64,000 nt of DNA from SSC3 sp963769585 (GCA_963769585.1 CAVYMJ010000001.1:62001-126000); one strand, 5' to 3'. Counted from the stretch's first letter, positions 24,307 through 33,189 are shown. Notes: generated from the letters alone by a model not told the origin. Made by a program: numbers and translations.

Positions 24307-26673
24307 TCAGGTCCTCTCGTCTTGAAGCCGCTGCAGAGCCTGGGCACCCACCGCCACCTGGCCCAGCGACAGACCGCCGTCGTTGGACGACACGAGGCGA
24401 TGCGTGACCACGTGATATCCATCACTCGACAGCCTGTCTCGCATCAGGCTCAGCATCAACCGGTTGGCGAATACACCTCCGGTGAGACCGACGGTGTCCA
24501 GGCCTCGCGCCGCGGCCAACCTCGCGGCGAGGTCGGCAGACGCGGTCGCCAGGGCGACGTGGAAGGACCAGGCCAGCCGTCCGACCGGCACGCCGGCTCG
24601 CCAGGCGTCGACCAGGCTGCGGACCAAGGGATCCGGGTCGAGCCGCTCGATGCCCACCCCCGGGGAGGCCGGGAACGACAGAGCCTCGGCGTCTGGGCCG
24701 TGCTCATCGCGCCAGCGCCGTGCGGTGGCCTCCAGCTCCACGGCGGCCTGAGCCTCGTAGGTGATCCGGGTGCGGACGCCGAGCAGCGCCGACACCACGT
24801 CGAAGAGCCGTCCAACACTGCTGGTGTCCACCCAGCCGACCCCCGACGAAAGAAGCGAAGGCAGGGCCGCCTGCTCGGTCTCGGTCAGCGCTTCCGCCAC
24901 CGCCGTACCGGCCAGGTCCACGCCCGCCGACATCATCGCCAGTGCCGCCGTCCGGACCGGGTTGCGCACCCCGGCATCACCCCCGGGCAGCCGCACCGAC
25001 CCCAGGTGGCCCAGGCGTTCGGCGGTCAGGCCGCCGTTGCCGAGCAGCAGGAACTCTCCACCCCAGACCGTGGCGTCGCAGCCGTAGCCGGTGCCGTCGA
25101 AGACCACCCCCAGCAGCGGCTCCTCGAGGCGCTGGTGCTCGGCGGCGAGCGCGGCCAGATGGGCGTGGTGGTGCTGGACGTCGTACAGCGGCACTCCGAG
25201 CTGTTCGGCGTACGCCGCAGCCCAGGCGCGGGAGACATAGCCGGGGTGCAGGTCGGCCACCACCAGGTCGGGAGCCCGGCGGTGGAAGCGCAGCAGCTGG
25301 GCGGTCGCGCTCTCGTACGCCGCGCGGCTCTGAAGTGTGCCGAGGTCGCCGATGTGCGCGGAGACGAAGGTCATCCCGTCTCGGGACAGGGCGAAGGTGT
25401 TCTTGATCTCGGCTCCCGCGGCCAGCACGACGCCGGCCGAGCCACCGGTCCGCACCGGTAGTGGCGCAAAACCGCGGGAGCGCCGCAGCGGCAGGACCTG
25501 GCCCTCGTGCCAGGCGACCACCGAGTCCTCGCAGGGTACGGCGATCTCACGGTCGTGGGTCAGGAAGAGGTCGGCGATCGCACCCAGCCGGACCCGGGCG
25601 TCCGCGTCGTCGTAGCAGAGCGGCTCGCCGGAGAGGTTGCCCGACGTCATCACCAGCGCCGTCGGCGCGCCAGGTGAGCCGTCGGTCAGGTTGGCGAAGA
25701 GCAGGTGGTGCAGCGGCGCGTACGGCAGCAGCAGGCCGAGCTCGTCGAGGCCGGGGGCGACACGGTCCGCGACCGGGGCTCCCGGTCGCCTGGGTAGGAG
25801 CACGATGGGTCGCTCGGCGGAGCGGAGGACCCCGGCGGCTCCCCCCACCTCGACCAGAGTGTCGGCCGTGGCCAGGTCCTTGACCATCACCGCGAAGGGC
25901 TGGTCGGGGCGGTGCTTGCGTTCGCGCAGCACCTGGGTCGCCGTGTCCGAGGAGGCGTCGCAGGCCAGGTGGTAGCCGCCGATCCCCTTGATCGCCACGA
26001 TCGCGCCGTCGCGGAGCGCCGCGATGGTGGCATGCAGCGACTCCTCGGTCCCCCGAGCCAGCTCAGCACCGCCACGTCCGACCACCCGCAGCGTGGGACC
26101 GCAGTCGTGGCAGGCGATGGGCTGGGCGTGGTAGCGCCTGTCGGCGGCGTCGGCGTACTCGCTCGCGCACTGCTTGCACAGCACGAACGACGCCATGGTG
26201 GTGACCGGGCGGTCGTAGGGCAGGTCTCGAGTGATGGTGAACCGTGGTCCGCAGTTCGTGCAGGTGATGAAGGGATGCCGGTAGCGCCGGTCGGCTGGGT
26301 CGTTCAGCTCACGGAGGCAGTCGTCGCAGATGGCGGTGTCGGGCGGCACCATCGTCCGTGCCCCTGCAGTGGACGTCGACCTGGTGATGGAGAACCCGGC
26401 CTTGCCCGAGGGTGCGAAGTCGGCAGCCTCGACGGAGAGGATGCGGGCCAGCGGCGGTGCCTCCGACTCCAGGCGCACGGCGAACTCCGCGACCCGGTCG
26501 GGGGTGCCCTCGACCTCGATGACCACGCTGGTGGCGTCGTTGGCGCAGAAGCCCGAGAGGCCGAGCGACTCGGCGACCCGTACGACGTGCGGGCGGAAGC
26601 CCACTCCCTGCACGACGCCCCGGACCACCAGGCGCCGGCGTACGAGCGAGGAAGTCAGCGTCCGGGGGGTCAT
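24307..26673 (-). CDS. hypF: Carbamoyltransferase HypF
   Basis: A 788-residue multidomain enzyme in family order: an acylphosphatase domain (VVRGVVQGVGFRPHVVRV, about 15-95), paired zinc fingers (CDDCLRELNDPADRRYRHPF / CTNCG; CKQCASEYADAADRRYHAQP / CHDCG, about 115-195), a YrdC-like carbamoyl-adenylate domain and a Kae1-like domain (DVQHHHAHLAALAAEH; FDGTGYGCDATVWGGEFL). It transfers carbamoyl phosphate to HypE to form the CN ligands. I prefer the ATG at 26673 with GGGGTGG upstream. It heads the operon. Confidence 0.96.
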   Translation of the reverse strand: MTPRTLTSSLVRRRLVVRGVVQGVGFRPHVVRVAESLGLSGFCANDATSVVIEVEGTPDRVAEFAVRLESEAPPLARILSVEAADFAPSGKAGFSITRSTSTAGARTMVPPDTAICDDCLRELNDPADRRYRHPFITCTNCGPRFTITRDLPYDRPVTTMASFVLCKQCASEYADAADRRYHAQPIACHDCGPTLRVVGRGGAELARGTEESLHATIAALRDGAIVAIKGIGGYHLACDASSDTATQVLRERKHRPDQPFAVMVKDLATADTLVEVGGAAGVLRSAERPIVLLPRRPGAPVADRVAPGLDELGLLLPYAPLHHLLFANLTDGSPGAPTALVMTSGNLSGEPLCYDDADARVRLGAIADLFLTHDREIAVPCEDSVVAWHEGQVLPLRRSRGFAPLPVRTGGSAGVVLAAGAEIKNTFALSRDGMTFVSAHIGDLGTLQSRAAYESATAQLLRFHRRAPDLVVADLHPGYVSRAWAAAYAEQLGVPLYDVQHHHAHLAALAAEHQRLEEPLLGVVFDGTGYGCDATVWGGEFLLLGNGGLTAERLGHLGSVRLPGGDAGVRNPVRTAALAMMSAGVDLAGTAVAEALTETEQAALPSLLSSGVGWVDTSSVGRLFDVVSALLGVRTRITYEAQAAVELEATARRWRDEHGPDAEALSFPASPGVGIERLDPDPLVRSLVDAWRAGVPVGRLAWSFHVALATASADLAARLAAARGLDTVGLTGGVFANRLMLSLMRDRLSSDGYHVVTHRLVSSNDGGLSLGQVAVGAQALQRLQDERT

Positions 26674-26956
26674 GCCCGGTGCCACCCCCCCCTGTGGTCT
26701 TTCGTGGCGGCAACCAGGCGGGGCTGCCTAGGGCTGACTGAAGGGTTCGCGCCCCGCCGCGACGGGAGGTCCAGGTAGCCCATGTCAGTGATCGCCACTC
26801 GCTCGGGTATAGAAACCTCTTCGGAGTTCAGGTCTAGCACGGTGGATGGCGCGGCGTCGATGGGTCACGGCGGACAAGCTGGTCACGGCCCGTCTCGACA
26901 GTGCTGGCCGCGGTAAACCGGAGTTCGACTGACACCCAGCGCTCACCGCCGAGACG
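26674..26956. other. Intergenic region upstream of hypF
   Basis: About 280 bp with no convincing gene. It must hold the hypF promoter on the reverse strand, but I find no clear -10/-35 pair. A short ORF could be read on either strand, without a ribosome site or family likeness. Confidence 0.5.
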
Positions 26957-27298
26957 TCACGCTTGGTTGAACTCGACCGCCTCGCGAACCAGTTCGACAA
27001 AGGCGGCTTCGTCGAGCTCTTCGCCCGCGAAGATGTCGATCGCGCGACGAGTTCCGGCGTCGAGGCTCGCGTTGAACAGCGAGTCCGGGTCGGAGAGCGA
27101 GGCCCCCTTGGCGAAGGTGAGCTTCACCTTGTCCTTGTAGGTCTCGACCGTGCAGATCAGTCCCGAGCAGGAGAACGTCGGCACGCCGTCCGGGTTCGAG
27201 GGCTTGCGCCACTTCGATTCCTCCACGACGTCGGGCTCGGCCTCGTGGATCAGTGCTCGTACCCGGTCGACGATGACAGATCGCCAATCAGAAGCCAT
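26957..27298 (-). CDS. DUF1801 / YdhG-type small protein
   Basis: A 113-residue protein (SKWRKPSNPDGVPTFSCSGLICTVETYKDKVKLTFAKGASL) with the typical DUF1801 layout: an N-terminal helix, an SKWxxP strand and a C-terminal helical tail. No enzymatic function is known. The ATG at 27298 lies 7 nt after TAAAGT (reverse strand, 27311-27306), suggesting a leaderless transcript. Upstream ORF extension to 27469 is not supported. Confidence 0.8.
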   Translation of the reverse strand: MASDWRSVIVDRVRALIHEAEPDVVEESKWRKPSNPDGVPTFSCSGLICTVETYKDKVKLTFAKGASLSDPDSLFNASLDAGTRRAIDIFAGEELDEAAFVELVREAVEFNQA

Positions 27299-27339
27299 GC
27301 CGTGGACTTTACCCAGGACGAGAGCAAGTTCCTGAGTGC

Positions 27340-28578
27340 CTACGTTCGGCGCGGGTAGTGGTGGCCTTGGTGCACCAGGGTGTGATGCCGCGGGCAGATG
27401 AGCTCGCCGTTCGCCAAGTCGGTCGGGCCGGTTTGGCTCCAGGGCTTCCTGTGGTTGGCGTCTGCCCACGTCGCGGGCCGCTCACAGCCGGAGATGTTGC
27501 ACAGGCCTTGCTGTCGCAGCGACAGCGCCAGCCGCTGCGCGCGAGTGAACAACCGCCGGTGGCGGCCGAGGTCGAGCGGCTGCGACTCGGAGCCCAGGAC
27601 AGCGGGGATGACCCCGGCTGCCGCCGCCAACCGCCGGGCGTCGCCCGGTGAGAGACGGTGGTCCGTGCCCACGATGGTGGCAGCCTCCAGGCCCCCCAGC
27701 AACGTGCCCAGGGTCATGGTCACCACCACCTGAGCAGACACTCCACCGGACATGGGCAAGGCCTGGGCCGGGTACCGCTCGATCAGCTCCGCCAAGGCCA
27801 GGCCGCGCACCTGCGCGGTGTCACGACCCTGCCGCGGAAGCGGGTCCGGACGAGCCGGGTTCACGAGCGCTTCGAGCTGGGCGTCCAGCATGCAGGCCAC
27901 CGTCTCCGGGAGCTTGAACCGCCCGCACCGCGAGCCCGGCCCGTCCGACCAGGTGGTCAGGTACGCCGTACGCCGGGCCTCGGCTTCTTCGGCTTCCAAC
28001 TGCCGGGCGAGCAGCGCGTCCGCCTGGTCCGGGGCGACCACTTCCAAGAGGTGGCCGCCGAGCGCCCGCAGGGCCTTGGCGTCGTACTCGGCGGCCAACG
28101 CCAGGAGGTGCGCCTCCGCCAGCTGGCGCTGGTCGGCGACCTCGTCCGGCAACCCGTCGACCGCAGTCACGATCACCTCCGCCTGCGCGGTGTGGATCTG
28201 GCCCGTGGCAAGGCCGGCCACCGTCTCCGGATGGGACTCGAGCGCCCGAGCACGCTTGACCAACCGGGCCGCTTCGGTCGCCGTGAGCCCCGACGCAGCC
28301 CGCAGCCAGGCAGCAGTGTTCGTCGCTCCCATGGAGGCCGCATCGTCAGCGCGGTCGGCGTCGGCCACCAGTCCAGCGACCTGGGCGTCGATCCGGGAAC
28401 GCAGCGAGAGCAGCTCCGCAACCACCTCACTCCGCTCCCCTGGAGTCAGTGCCCAGGTCGACGGAAGCCCAAGCTCATCGAGGAGCTCGTGGCTGCGACC
28501 AGCGAACCAGTGCAGTCGATGACGCCGCAGCGACACCGGAGTGCGTTCGCTTCCGGGGTCGACTTGCTGCGTCGTCAT
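27340..28578 (-). CDS. DUF222/13E12-type HNH endonuclease
   Basis: A 412-residue protein. The long N-terminal helical DUF222 region (HWFAGRSHELLDELGLPSTW onward) is followed by a C-terminal HNH domain with CNISGCERPATWADANHRKPW, NGELICPRHHTLVHQG. This is the 13E12 repeat family that is multicopy in mycobacteria, Nocardioides and relatives and is suspected to be mobile or selfish. The ATG at 28578 lies 6 nt after TAGGTT (28590-28585, reverse), so leaderless. No inverted repeats flank it that would define an element. Confidence 0.86.
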   Translation of the reverse strand: MTTQQVDPGSERTPVSLRRHRLHWFAGRSHELLDELGLPSTWALTPGERSEVVAELLSLRSRIDAQVAGLVADADRADDAASMGATNTAAWLRAASGLTATEAARLVKRARALESHPETVAGLATGQIHTAQAEVIVTAVDGLPDEVADQRQLAEAHLLALAAEYDAKALRALGGHLLEVVAPDQADALLARQLEAEEAEARRTAYLTTWSDGPGSRCGRFKLPETVACMLDAQLEALVNPARPDPLPRQGRDTAQVRGLALAELIERYPAQALPMSGGVSAQVVVTMTLGTLLGGLEAATIVGTDHRLSPGDARRLAAAAGVIPAVLGSESQPLDLGRHRRLFTRAQRLALSLRQQGLCNISGCERPATWADANHRKPWSQTGPTDLANGELICPRHHTLVHQGHHYPRRT

Positions 28579-28937
28579 ACCCCAAACCTAGGCGCGCCGA
28601 CCGACAGTTCTCGGGCCCGAAAAACCCTTGTCCACAAGGGAAACTACCGTGCAGCCCAGACCTCGCTGATCGCGTAGTGGTTGTCGAACTGCTCGGAGGA
28701 AGCAACCAGTACATGCCCAACAGGAAGACCGCGGCCACTGCGGGGTACGAGAAGTTCACCCTGAGGGAGTCCGCCGCGATCGCTCCCCTCTGGCGGGCCT
28801 ACCACATGAGACCCCGCGATTCTCTGCAAGCTTTCTGCACAGCAGCCGCCATTCACGGGTCTCAGCGGTTGTCAGCCGGACAGAAGAAAAAGGCCTCCAA
28901 CGCACGGAACTGCAGGTCAGACGTCTCTTCACAATGG
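28579..28937. other. Gene-poor stretch with a perfect DnaA-box palindrome
   Basis: About 360 bp between the HNH gene and tRNA-Tyr. The only clear structure is CCCTTGT-CC-ACAAGGG at 28625-28640, a 16-bp inverted repeat that contains a perfect actinobacterial DnaA box TTGTCCACA (28628-28636). It lies just upstream of the HNH gene's -10-like box. Open frames run through it, but they lack start signals and overlap the tRNA. Confidence 0.6.
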
Positions 28938-29020
28938 TGGCAGGTGCAGGATTCGAACCTGCGAAGGAATACTCCGACGGATTTACAGTCCGCTCCCATT
29001 GGCCGCTCGGGCAACCTGCC
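28935..29020 (-). tRNA. tRNA-Tyr (anticodon GUA)
   Basis: Read on the reverse strand the gene starts GGCAGGT and ends ACCTGCC-A-CCA, so the 7-bp acceptor stem pairs perfectly and the CCA end is encoded. The anticodon loop contains CTGTAAA, giving GTA. A long extra arm (about 15 nt) and a T-loop GGTTCGAATCC are present, as expected of a class II tRNA such as bacterial tRNA-Tyr. Confidence 0.95.
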
Positions 29021-29106
29021 GGGTGGCGTCGTGCGGGCGGGCCCGGCACAACGACACGAAAGGATAGCGCAGCGTGGCCGCCTGCCTGAAACCGGACCTG
29101 GCAGGC

Positions 29107-29532
29107 TCAGGCCAGCTTCTTGAAGCGCCCAAGGGACCGCTCTAGGTCACCCTTGATGGTGCGGGCGGCGAGGCTGCCCAGGGGACCCTTGAGGGTCGGG
29201 TGCGAGAAGTCGACCATGAAGTCGAAGACCGTCAGGTCCCCGTCCGGGCGTACCGCCATGTCCAGGGCGACCGTCGTACCCCCGACGCCCTCACCGGTCA
29301 GGCTGATCCGGTGCGGCGGGTCGTAGACCTCCACGAGCCAGGTGACCCGGTTGCGGATCCCCTTGGTCTTGACCACCCCGGTCAGCTGTACGCCGGGGGC
29401 CAACGCCGGCACTTCGCCGCGCCACGCTTCGTGCAGCGAGAGCCACTCACCGAGCCTGGAGAGGTCGGAGATCAGCGCCCACGCGTCGGCGCAGGTGAAG
29501 GGAACTCGCTCGGACATCTTCACCTGGGCCAT
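29107..29532 (-). CDS. SRPBCC-family protein
   Basis: A 141-residue START-like protein (CADAWALISDLSRLGEWLSLHEAWRGEVPALAPG) with a C-terminal helix. No ligand assigned. The ATG at 29532 lies 6 nt after TAAGGT (reverse, 29544-29539), so a leaderless message is likely. Its -10 box overlaps a forward TAGCGT (29543-29548) that may serve the divergent yajQ gene. Confidence 0.8.
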   Translation of the reverse strand: MAQVKMSERVPFTCADAWALISDLSRLGEWLSLHEAWRGEVPALAPGVQLTGVVKTKGIRNRVTWLVEVYDPPHRISLTGEGVGGTTVALDMAVRPDGDLTVFDFMVDFSHPTLKGPLGSLAARTIKGDLERSLGRFKKLA

Positions 29533-29600
29533 GGCGCGACCTTAGCGTGGTGGAGAATCGCCTACGGACCAATAGCCACGTCACCGAAGGAACCGAATCC

Positions 29601-30092
29601 ATGGCCGACTCGTCGTTCGACATCGTCAGCAAGATCGACCACCAGGAGGTCGACAACGCCCTGAACCAGGCCGCGAAGGAGATCTCGCAGCGCTTCGACT
29701 TCAAGGGAACTGGGGCCAAGATCGAGTGGTCGGGAGACACCGGCGTCGAGATCGAGGCCAACGCCGACGACCGCGCCCGCGCGGTCCTGGAGGTGTTCAA
29801 GGACAAGCTGGTCAAGCGCGGCCAGTCGATGAAGATCCTCGACGCGGGCGAGCCCCGCCAGTCCGGCCAGGTCAGCAAGATCTCCATCACGCTCAAGGAG
29901 GGGATCACCCAGGAGCAGGCCAAGAAGATCGGCAAGCTGATCCGCGACGAGGGCCCCAAAGGCGCCAAGGTCCAGGTCCAGGGCGAAGAGCTCCGGGTCT
30001 CCTCCAAGAGCCGCGACGACCTGCAGACGGTGATCGCCCTGGTCAAGGAGCAGGACTACGACTTCGCCGTGCAGTTCACCAACTACCGTTGA
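29601..30092 (+). CDS. YajQ-family nucleotide-binding protein
   Basis: A 163-residue protein starting MADSSFDIVSKIDHQEVDNA, with QRFDFKGTGAKIEW and DDLQTVIALVKEQDYDFAVQFTNYR at the end, the entire YajQ length and motifs. YajQ proteins bind nucleotides, reported for cyclic di-GMP in Xanthomonas. The ATG at 29601 has AAGGAA upstream. The ORF could extend to the GTG at 29547, which lacks the family's N-terminus. Confidence 0.92.
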   Translation: MADSSFDIVSKIDHQEVDNALNQAAKEISQRFDFKGTGAKIEWSGDTGVEIEANADDRARAVLEVFKDKLVKRGQSMKILDAGEPRQSGQVSKISITLKEGITQEQAKKIGKLIRDEGPKGAKVQVQGEELRVSSKSRDDLQTVIALVKEQDYDFAVQFTNYR

Positions 30093-30098
30093 TTCCCG

Positions 30099-31370
30099 TT
30101 ACGGTCCGAGGAGTGCCAACGGTACGACTGCGACGCCGTCGGGGCGGCGGTAGGCGTACTCACCGGTCGTGACAACGACTCGATCGGCCAGACGGTCCCC
30201 GATCTGGGTGTACAGCCAGTTGAGGTGGCGGACGTCCTTGTCGCTGACCGACTCGCTGAGTTTGACCTCGATCGCGACGACGCGACGGTCCTCGGCTTCA
30301 ACGATCAGATCGATCTCGCGATCGGTCTCCTTTGTTCGCAGGTGGCCGACCTGTGCCGAAGCGGCGGCGGCGTAGACCCTCACGCTCTGAGCTGCCAGAG
30401 ACTCGTAGAGGGCACCGAGCCAGGTGCCGGTCGTAGCTGCCACTCGGTGTCCGTCCCCGTGCAGCAGACCTGCCTTGCCGACACCGACTAGTCGAGCCGC
30501 CAGCGCAGGGTCGACGAGATGGTGTTTGGGCGACAGGGTGAGTCGTTTGAGCGGGTTGAACATCGGCACCCACGCGGGCAGCGGGTCAAGGACGAAGATC
30601 CGCGCGAGATGCTCGCGATAGTTGTCGACGGTGGCGCGCGAAGGCTTGTCGATGATCCCGGCCGTGGCTGCATCGAGAACCTTGGAGTACGCCGCGTCCG
30701 TCGATGTGGCCGCTGCGTATGCCGCGAGCCAAGCGCGGAGCGCGTCGGGGCGACGAACGTTCAGGCCGTTCTCGGGGAGCTCCCGATCGATGATGCGCGC
30801 AACATAGCTGTCGAGCTGGATCGCCCGCGCGCGCTCGGGCAGGTGCCTGATGCCGGGAAACCCCGATGCCAGAATCTCCTCGACGTAGGCGGCCAGGTCG
30901 ACGTCGGATCGGCCCCTGATCGGGGATTGGCCGCCGGTCAGCAGCTCGGTCAGCGACACAGTAGGCTCGGCGAGCCCGCGCTCGGCGACCGAGAGCGGTC
31001 GCATCGTCAGACTTACGATCCGGCCCGCACCCGAGTGGATGCGTGTCCCGGGCGCGACACCGGCAGAGCCCGCGAGTAGGTACCGGCCGCCGCTGGCGTC
31101 ATCGTCAACGGCCTTGCGCACGCGGTCCCAGACCGCGGGCTCAAGCTGCCATTCGTCGATCAAGACCGGCGTCGGCACCTGCGTGACGTAATCGAGGTCG
31201 GCAGCGACGATCTCCCGCTGCGCTGGCAGATCGAGTGAGAGCAGCGACCGCGCGCGCTGCATCGCCGTCGCTGTCTTTCCGACGCCCTTGGCACCCTCGA
31301 GCGCGATGGCTGCGAGGTCGGGGAACAGGTCATCCAGCAACTCGTCAACAACCCGGCGGCGATAGTCCAT
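30099..31370 (-). CDS. AAA ATPase with DUF4143 nuclease-like domain
   Basis: A 423-residue protein. The P-loop GAKGVGKT is at about 26-33, with Walker B in TPVLIDEWQ. The C-terminal half holds a DUF4143 domain in which ETDREIDLI and VAIEVKLSESVS carry the D/E-x-K motif of restriction-endonuclease folds. Such proteins are often multicopy and of unknown function. I chose the ATG at 31370, 7 nt after TAGGTT (31383-31378, reverse). The transcription start would lie inside the first of three tandem 23-bp repeats. Confidence 0.85.
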   Translation of the reverse strand: MDYRRRVVDELLDDLFPDLAAIALEGAKGVGKTATAMQRARSLLSLDLPAQREIVAADLDYVTQVPTPVLIDEWQLEPAVWDRVRKAVDDDASGGRYLLAGSAGVAPGTRIHSGAGRIVSLTMRPLSVAERGLAEPTVSLTELLTGGQSPIRGRSDVDLAAYVEEILASGFPGIRHLPERARAIQLDSYVARIIDRELPENGLNVRRPDALRAWLAAYAAATSTDAAYSKVLDAATAGIIDKPSRATVDNYREHLARIFVLDPLPAWVPMFNPLKRLTLSPKHHLVDPALAARLVGVGKAGLLHGDGHRVAATTGTWLGALYESLAAQSVRVYAAAASAQVGHLRTKETDREIDLIVEAEDRRVVAIEVKLSESVSDKDVRHLNWLYTQIGDRLADRVVVTTGEYAYRRPDGVAVVPLALLGP

Positions 31371-31716
31371 TTCGCTGAACCTAGCAGATGGACGCCGCCG
31401 AACTAGGCGTTTCGACGCCACTGAACTAGACATCTCGACGGGGACGACCAACCCGACGAAGCGCGGATCCAGGGCGCGCCCAAGACGTGGAGAGTCCGCG
31501 AAAAGTCCGCAAGATTCTCGATGACGCCACCGTCAGAGCTGCATCCAGCGAGCGGAGGCGACGGCGGTGATTGGACTCCTGGCCCCGACGCGCGAGGTCG
31601 ACACAGAGGGTCGGCTGCGCGCGATGACGACTCTGGGCGGCCAGGTCGACGACTGCTGACCCGTCCGCGTCACGGCTACGACGGCCGGCGCCGCAGGGCG
31701 AACACACTAACTACCG
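31371..31716. other. Intergenic region with repeat array, otherwise no gene
   Basis: About 345 bp. Apart from the three 23-bp repeats at 31373-31441 I see no gene or RNA. A short perfect palindrome CCGCTAGCGG (31714-31723) overlaps the stop of the cache-domain gene. Confidence 0.55.
31373..31441 (-). repeat. Three head-to-tail 23-bp repeats in front of the DUF4143 ATPase gene
   Basis: The units are 31373-31395, 31396-31418 and 31419-31441, exactly contiguous. On the forward strand each shares C-R-C-Y-GAAC near its start, CTAG near its centre and GACG near its end. The most gene-proximal copy contains the -10-like TAGGTT (reverse). They look like operator half-sites or a duplicated promoter element. 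Confidence 0.8.
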
Positions 31717-32430
31717 CTAGCGGATCACTACCGCGAGCGGCAGCGTGCCGCAGGGAAGCCTCTCGGTGCAAGAGTCCAGGTCCACCAGAGTTCCCGCAGC
31801 CAGTCGGTGGTCGGCCGAGGCGATGACCCGGCCGTGCTCGGACACCAGGGTTGCCCCTGCCCTCAGCAGCGAGTCGAGCAGTACGTTCTCCAAGGTCTCG
31901 ACCAGCGTGTCAGCTCCGACGATCCCGAGCATCCGGCTGTCGACGACGACGGGCATCGTGCTGGTCACGACGTACTCGTCGGTGCAGACGTAGTCGACAT
32001 AGGGACCGGTGACATGGCGTTCCCCGGTCTCGCGGGGAACGCGGAACCACTCGCGGCGGGTGTAGTCGAGCGGGTCACCTGCCGGGGCGTCCGCCTGACC
32101 GAGCAGTTGCTGGCTCTCCCCCTGCCACCACGCCAGGTAGAGCGGATGGTCGGACAGGGCATCCCGTTCGGCGACGTACCCGGCGCCCAGCACCAGGCCG
32201 CGGTCGAGCAGAGCACTGGCCAACGGGCACACAGCGTCGACGGCGGCGGCGGAGTCGAGCGGGCCGCGCTCGAAGAGCCCGACCAGGCGCTCGCGCATCC
32301 TTTCGACATCGACGAAGAGGTCCTCGAACAGCGCGGTGACGTCGTCCGCGATCGAGCCCAGAGTGCGATCTGCCAGGCGCAACGTGCTCACCCCACTCCC
32401 AGTCCGAGGTATCCGGGTCCTCGTCATCAT
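31717..32430 (-). CDS. Cache-domain-like sensor protein (no membrane anchor)
   Basis: A 237-residue protein resembling a dCache ligand domain: GLVLGAGYVAERDALSDHPLYLAWWQ and YTRREWFRVPRETGERHVTGPYVDYVCTDEYVVTSTMPVV, then GIVGADTLVETLE. Unusually there is no transmembrane segment or signalling output domain. The ATG at 32430 overlaps the stop of the GntR gene, so it forms a unit with that regulator. It may be a soluble ligand sensor for the adjacent transporter's substrate, which is an inference. Confidence 0.75.
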   Translation of the reverse strand: MMTRTRIPRTGSGVSTLRLADRTLGSIADDVTALFEDLFVDVERMRERLVGLFERGPLDSAAAVDAVCPLASALLDRGLVLGAGYVAERDALSDHPLYLAWWQGESQQLLGQADAPAGDPLDYTRREWFRVPRETGERHVTGPYVDYVCTDEYVVTSTMPVVVDSRMLGIVGADTLVETLENVLLDSLLRAGATLVSEHGRVIASADHRLAAGTLVDLDSCTERLPCGTLPLAVVIR

Positions 32431-33170
32431 CGCACCGCCCTGTGCAGGTCGACCAGATGCGCGAGCGCCTCATCGATGTGCTCGTGGACCGACCTGCGCG
32501 CCCGGTCTGCGTCCTGGTCTCCGATCGCCTCCACCAGCGAGGCGTGATGGCTACCGGTGGCGAGGCGGAACGAGTCCTGGGCCAGCGGCATCCGCAGGAG
32601 TACGCCGAAGTCGGCCTCATGCCGTACGACCTCCCGGGTCATCCGAGCCGACTGGGTCAGCGCAGCAACCGACAGGTACAGCTCCGAGCCGGCGTGCCTC
32701 CACACAGCGACGTCTGGCTCGTCGTCTGCGACCAGCAGATCACGGAGCGAGTCGACGTCCTGCGCGTCCGCGTACTGTGCGGCGAGCTCGGCGCAGCCGG
32801 CCAGGATCACGCGGTAGAGGGTGCCCCGGTCGCGCACCTCGACCCGGGACATTCTGGCCAGCCGTGTCCCGAGAGCGAACTCATCGGGGTGCTTGGGCCG
32901 GGTGACGAAGCTGCCTCCACCGCGGCCTCGGACGGTGGTCACCAGTCCCTGGGCCCTCAGCGCCACCAACGCCTCGCGGGCCGTCACCGTCGCCACCCCG
33001 AGCATCGAGGCTAGCTCCTGCTCACTGGGCAGCCGCTCGCCGTCGGCGAGCATGCCGGACCGGATCGCATCGGCAAGCCGCTGCTCGACCCGGGTGGCAC
33101 GGCCAGGGTCGCCGAGCGGCGCGAAGATGGCCGACCTGGAACGGGAAACGTGCCGCAGCGACGTGCTCAA
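32427..33170 (-). CDS. GntR-family regulator, FadR subfamily
   Basis: About 247 residues. The winged HTH (LADAIRSGMLADGERLPSEQELASMLGVATVTAREALVALRAQGLVTTVRGRGGGSFV) is followed by an all-helical FCD-type domain. The most likely start is the TTG at 33170, a few bases after GGGAGG. A GTG further in is possible. The ORF to 33323 runs over the promoter of the divergent transporter. A FadR-type metal or organic-acid/amine ligand is expected. The divergent transporter genes are the obvious target. Confidence 0.82.
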   Translation of the reverse strand: MSTSLRHVSRSRSAIFAPLGDPGRATRVEQRLADAIRSGMLADGERLPSEQELASMLGVATVTAREALVALRAQGLVTTVRGRGGGSFVTRPKHPDEFALGTRLARMSRVEVRDRGTLYRVILAGCAELAAQYADAQDVDSLRDLLVADDEPDVAVWRHAGSELYLSVAALTQSARMTREVVRHEADFGVLLRMPLAQDSFRLATGSHHASLVEAIGDQDADRARRSVHEHIDEALAHLVDLHRAVR

Positions 33171-33189
33171 CAAGCCTCCCGATGAACCT

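Noticed and set aside
23593..25461. 622-codon forward ORF antisense to the hyp genes
   Set aside because: Same antisense composition bias, and it overlaps HypF and the SIS-HypC gene that have clear motifs.
26785..27000. Reverse ORF upstream of hypF
   Set aside because: No start signal or family likeness, and its 3' part overlaps the DUF1801 gene.
28449..29123. Forward ORF with WWQVQDSNLRRNTPTDLQ near its end
   Set aside because: That peptide is the well-known spurious translation across the tRNA-Tyr gene.
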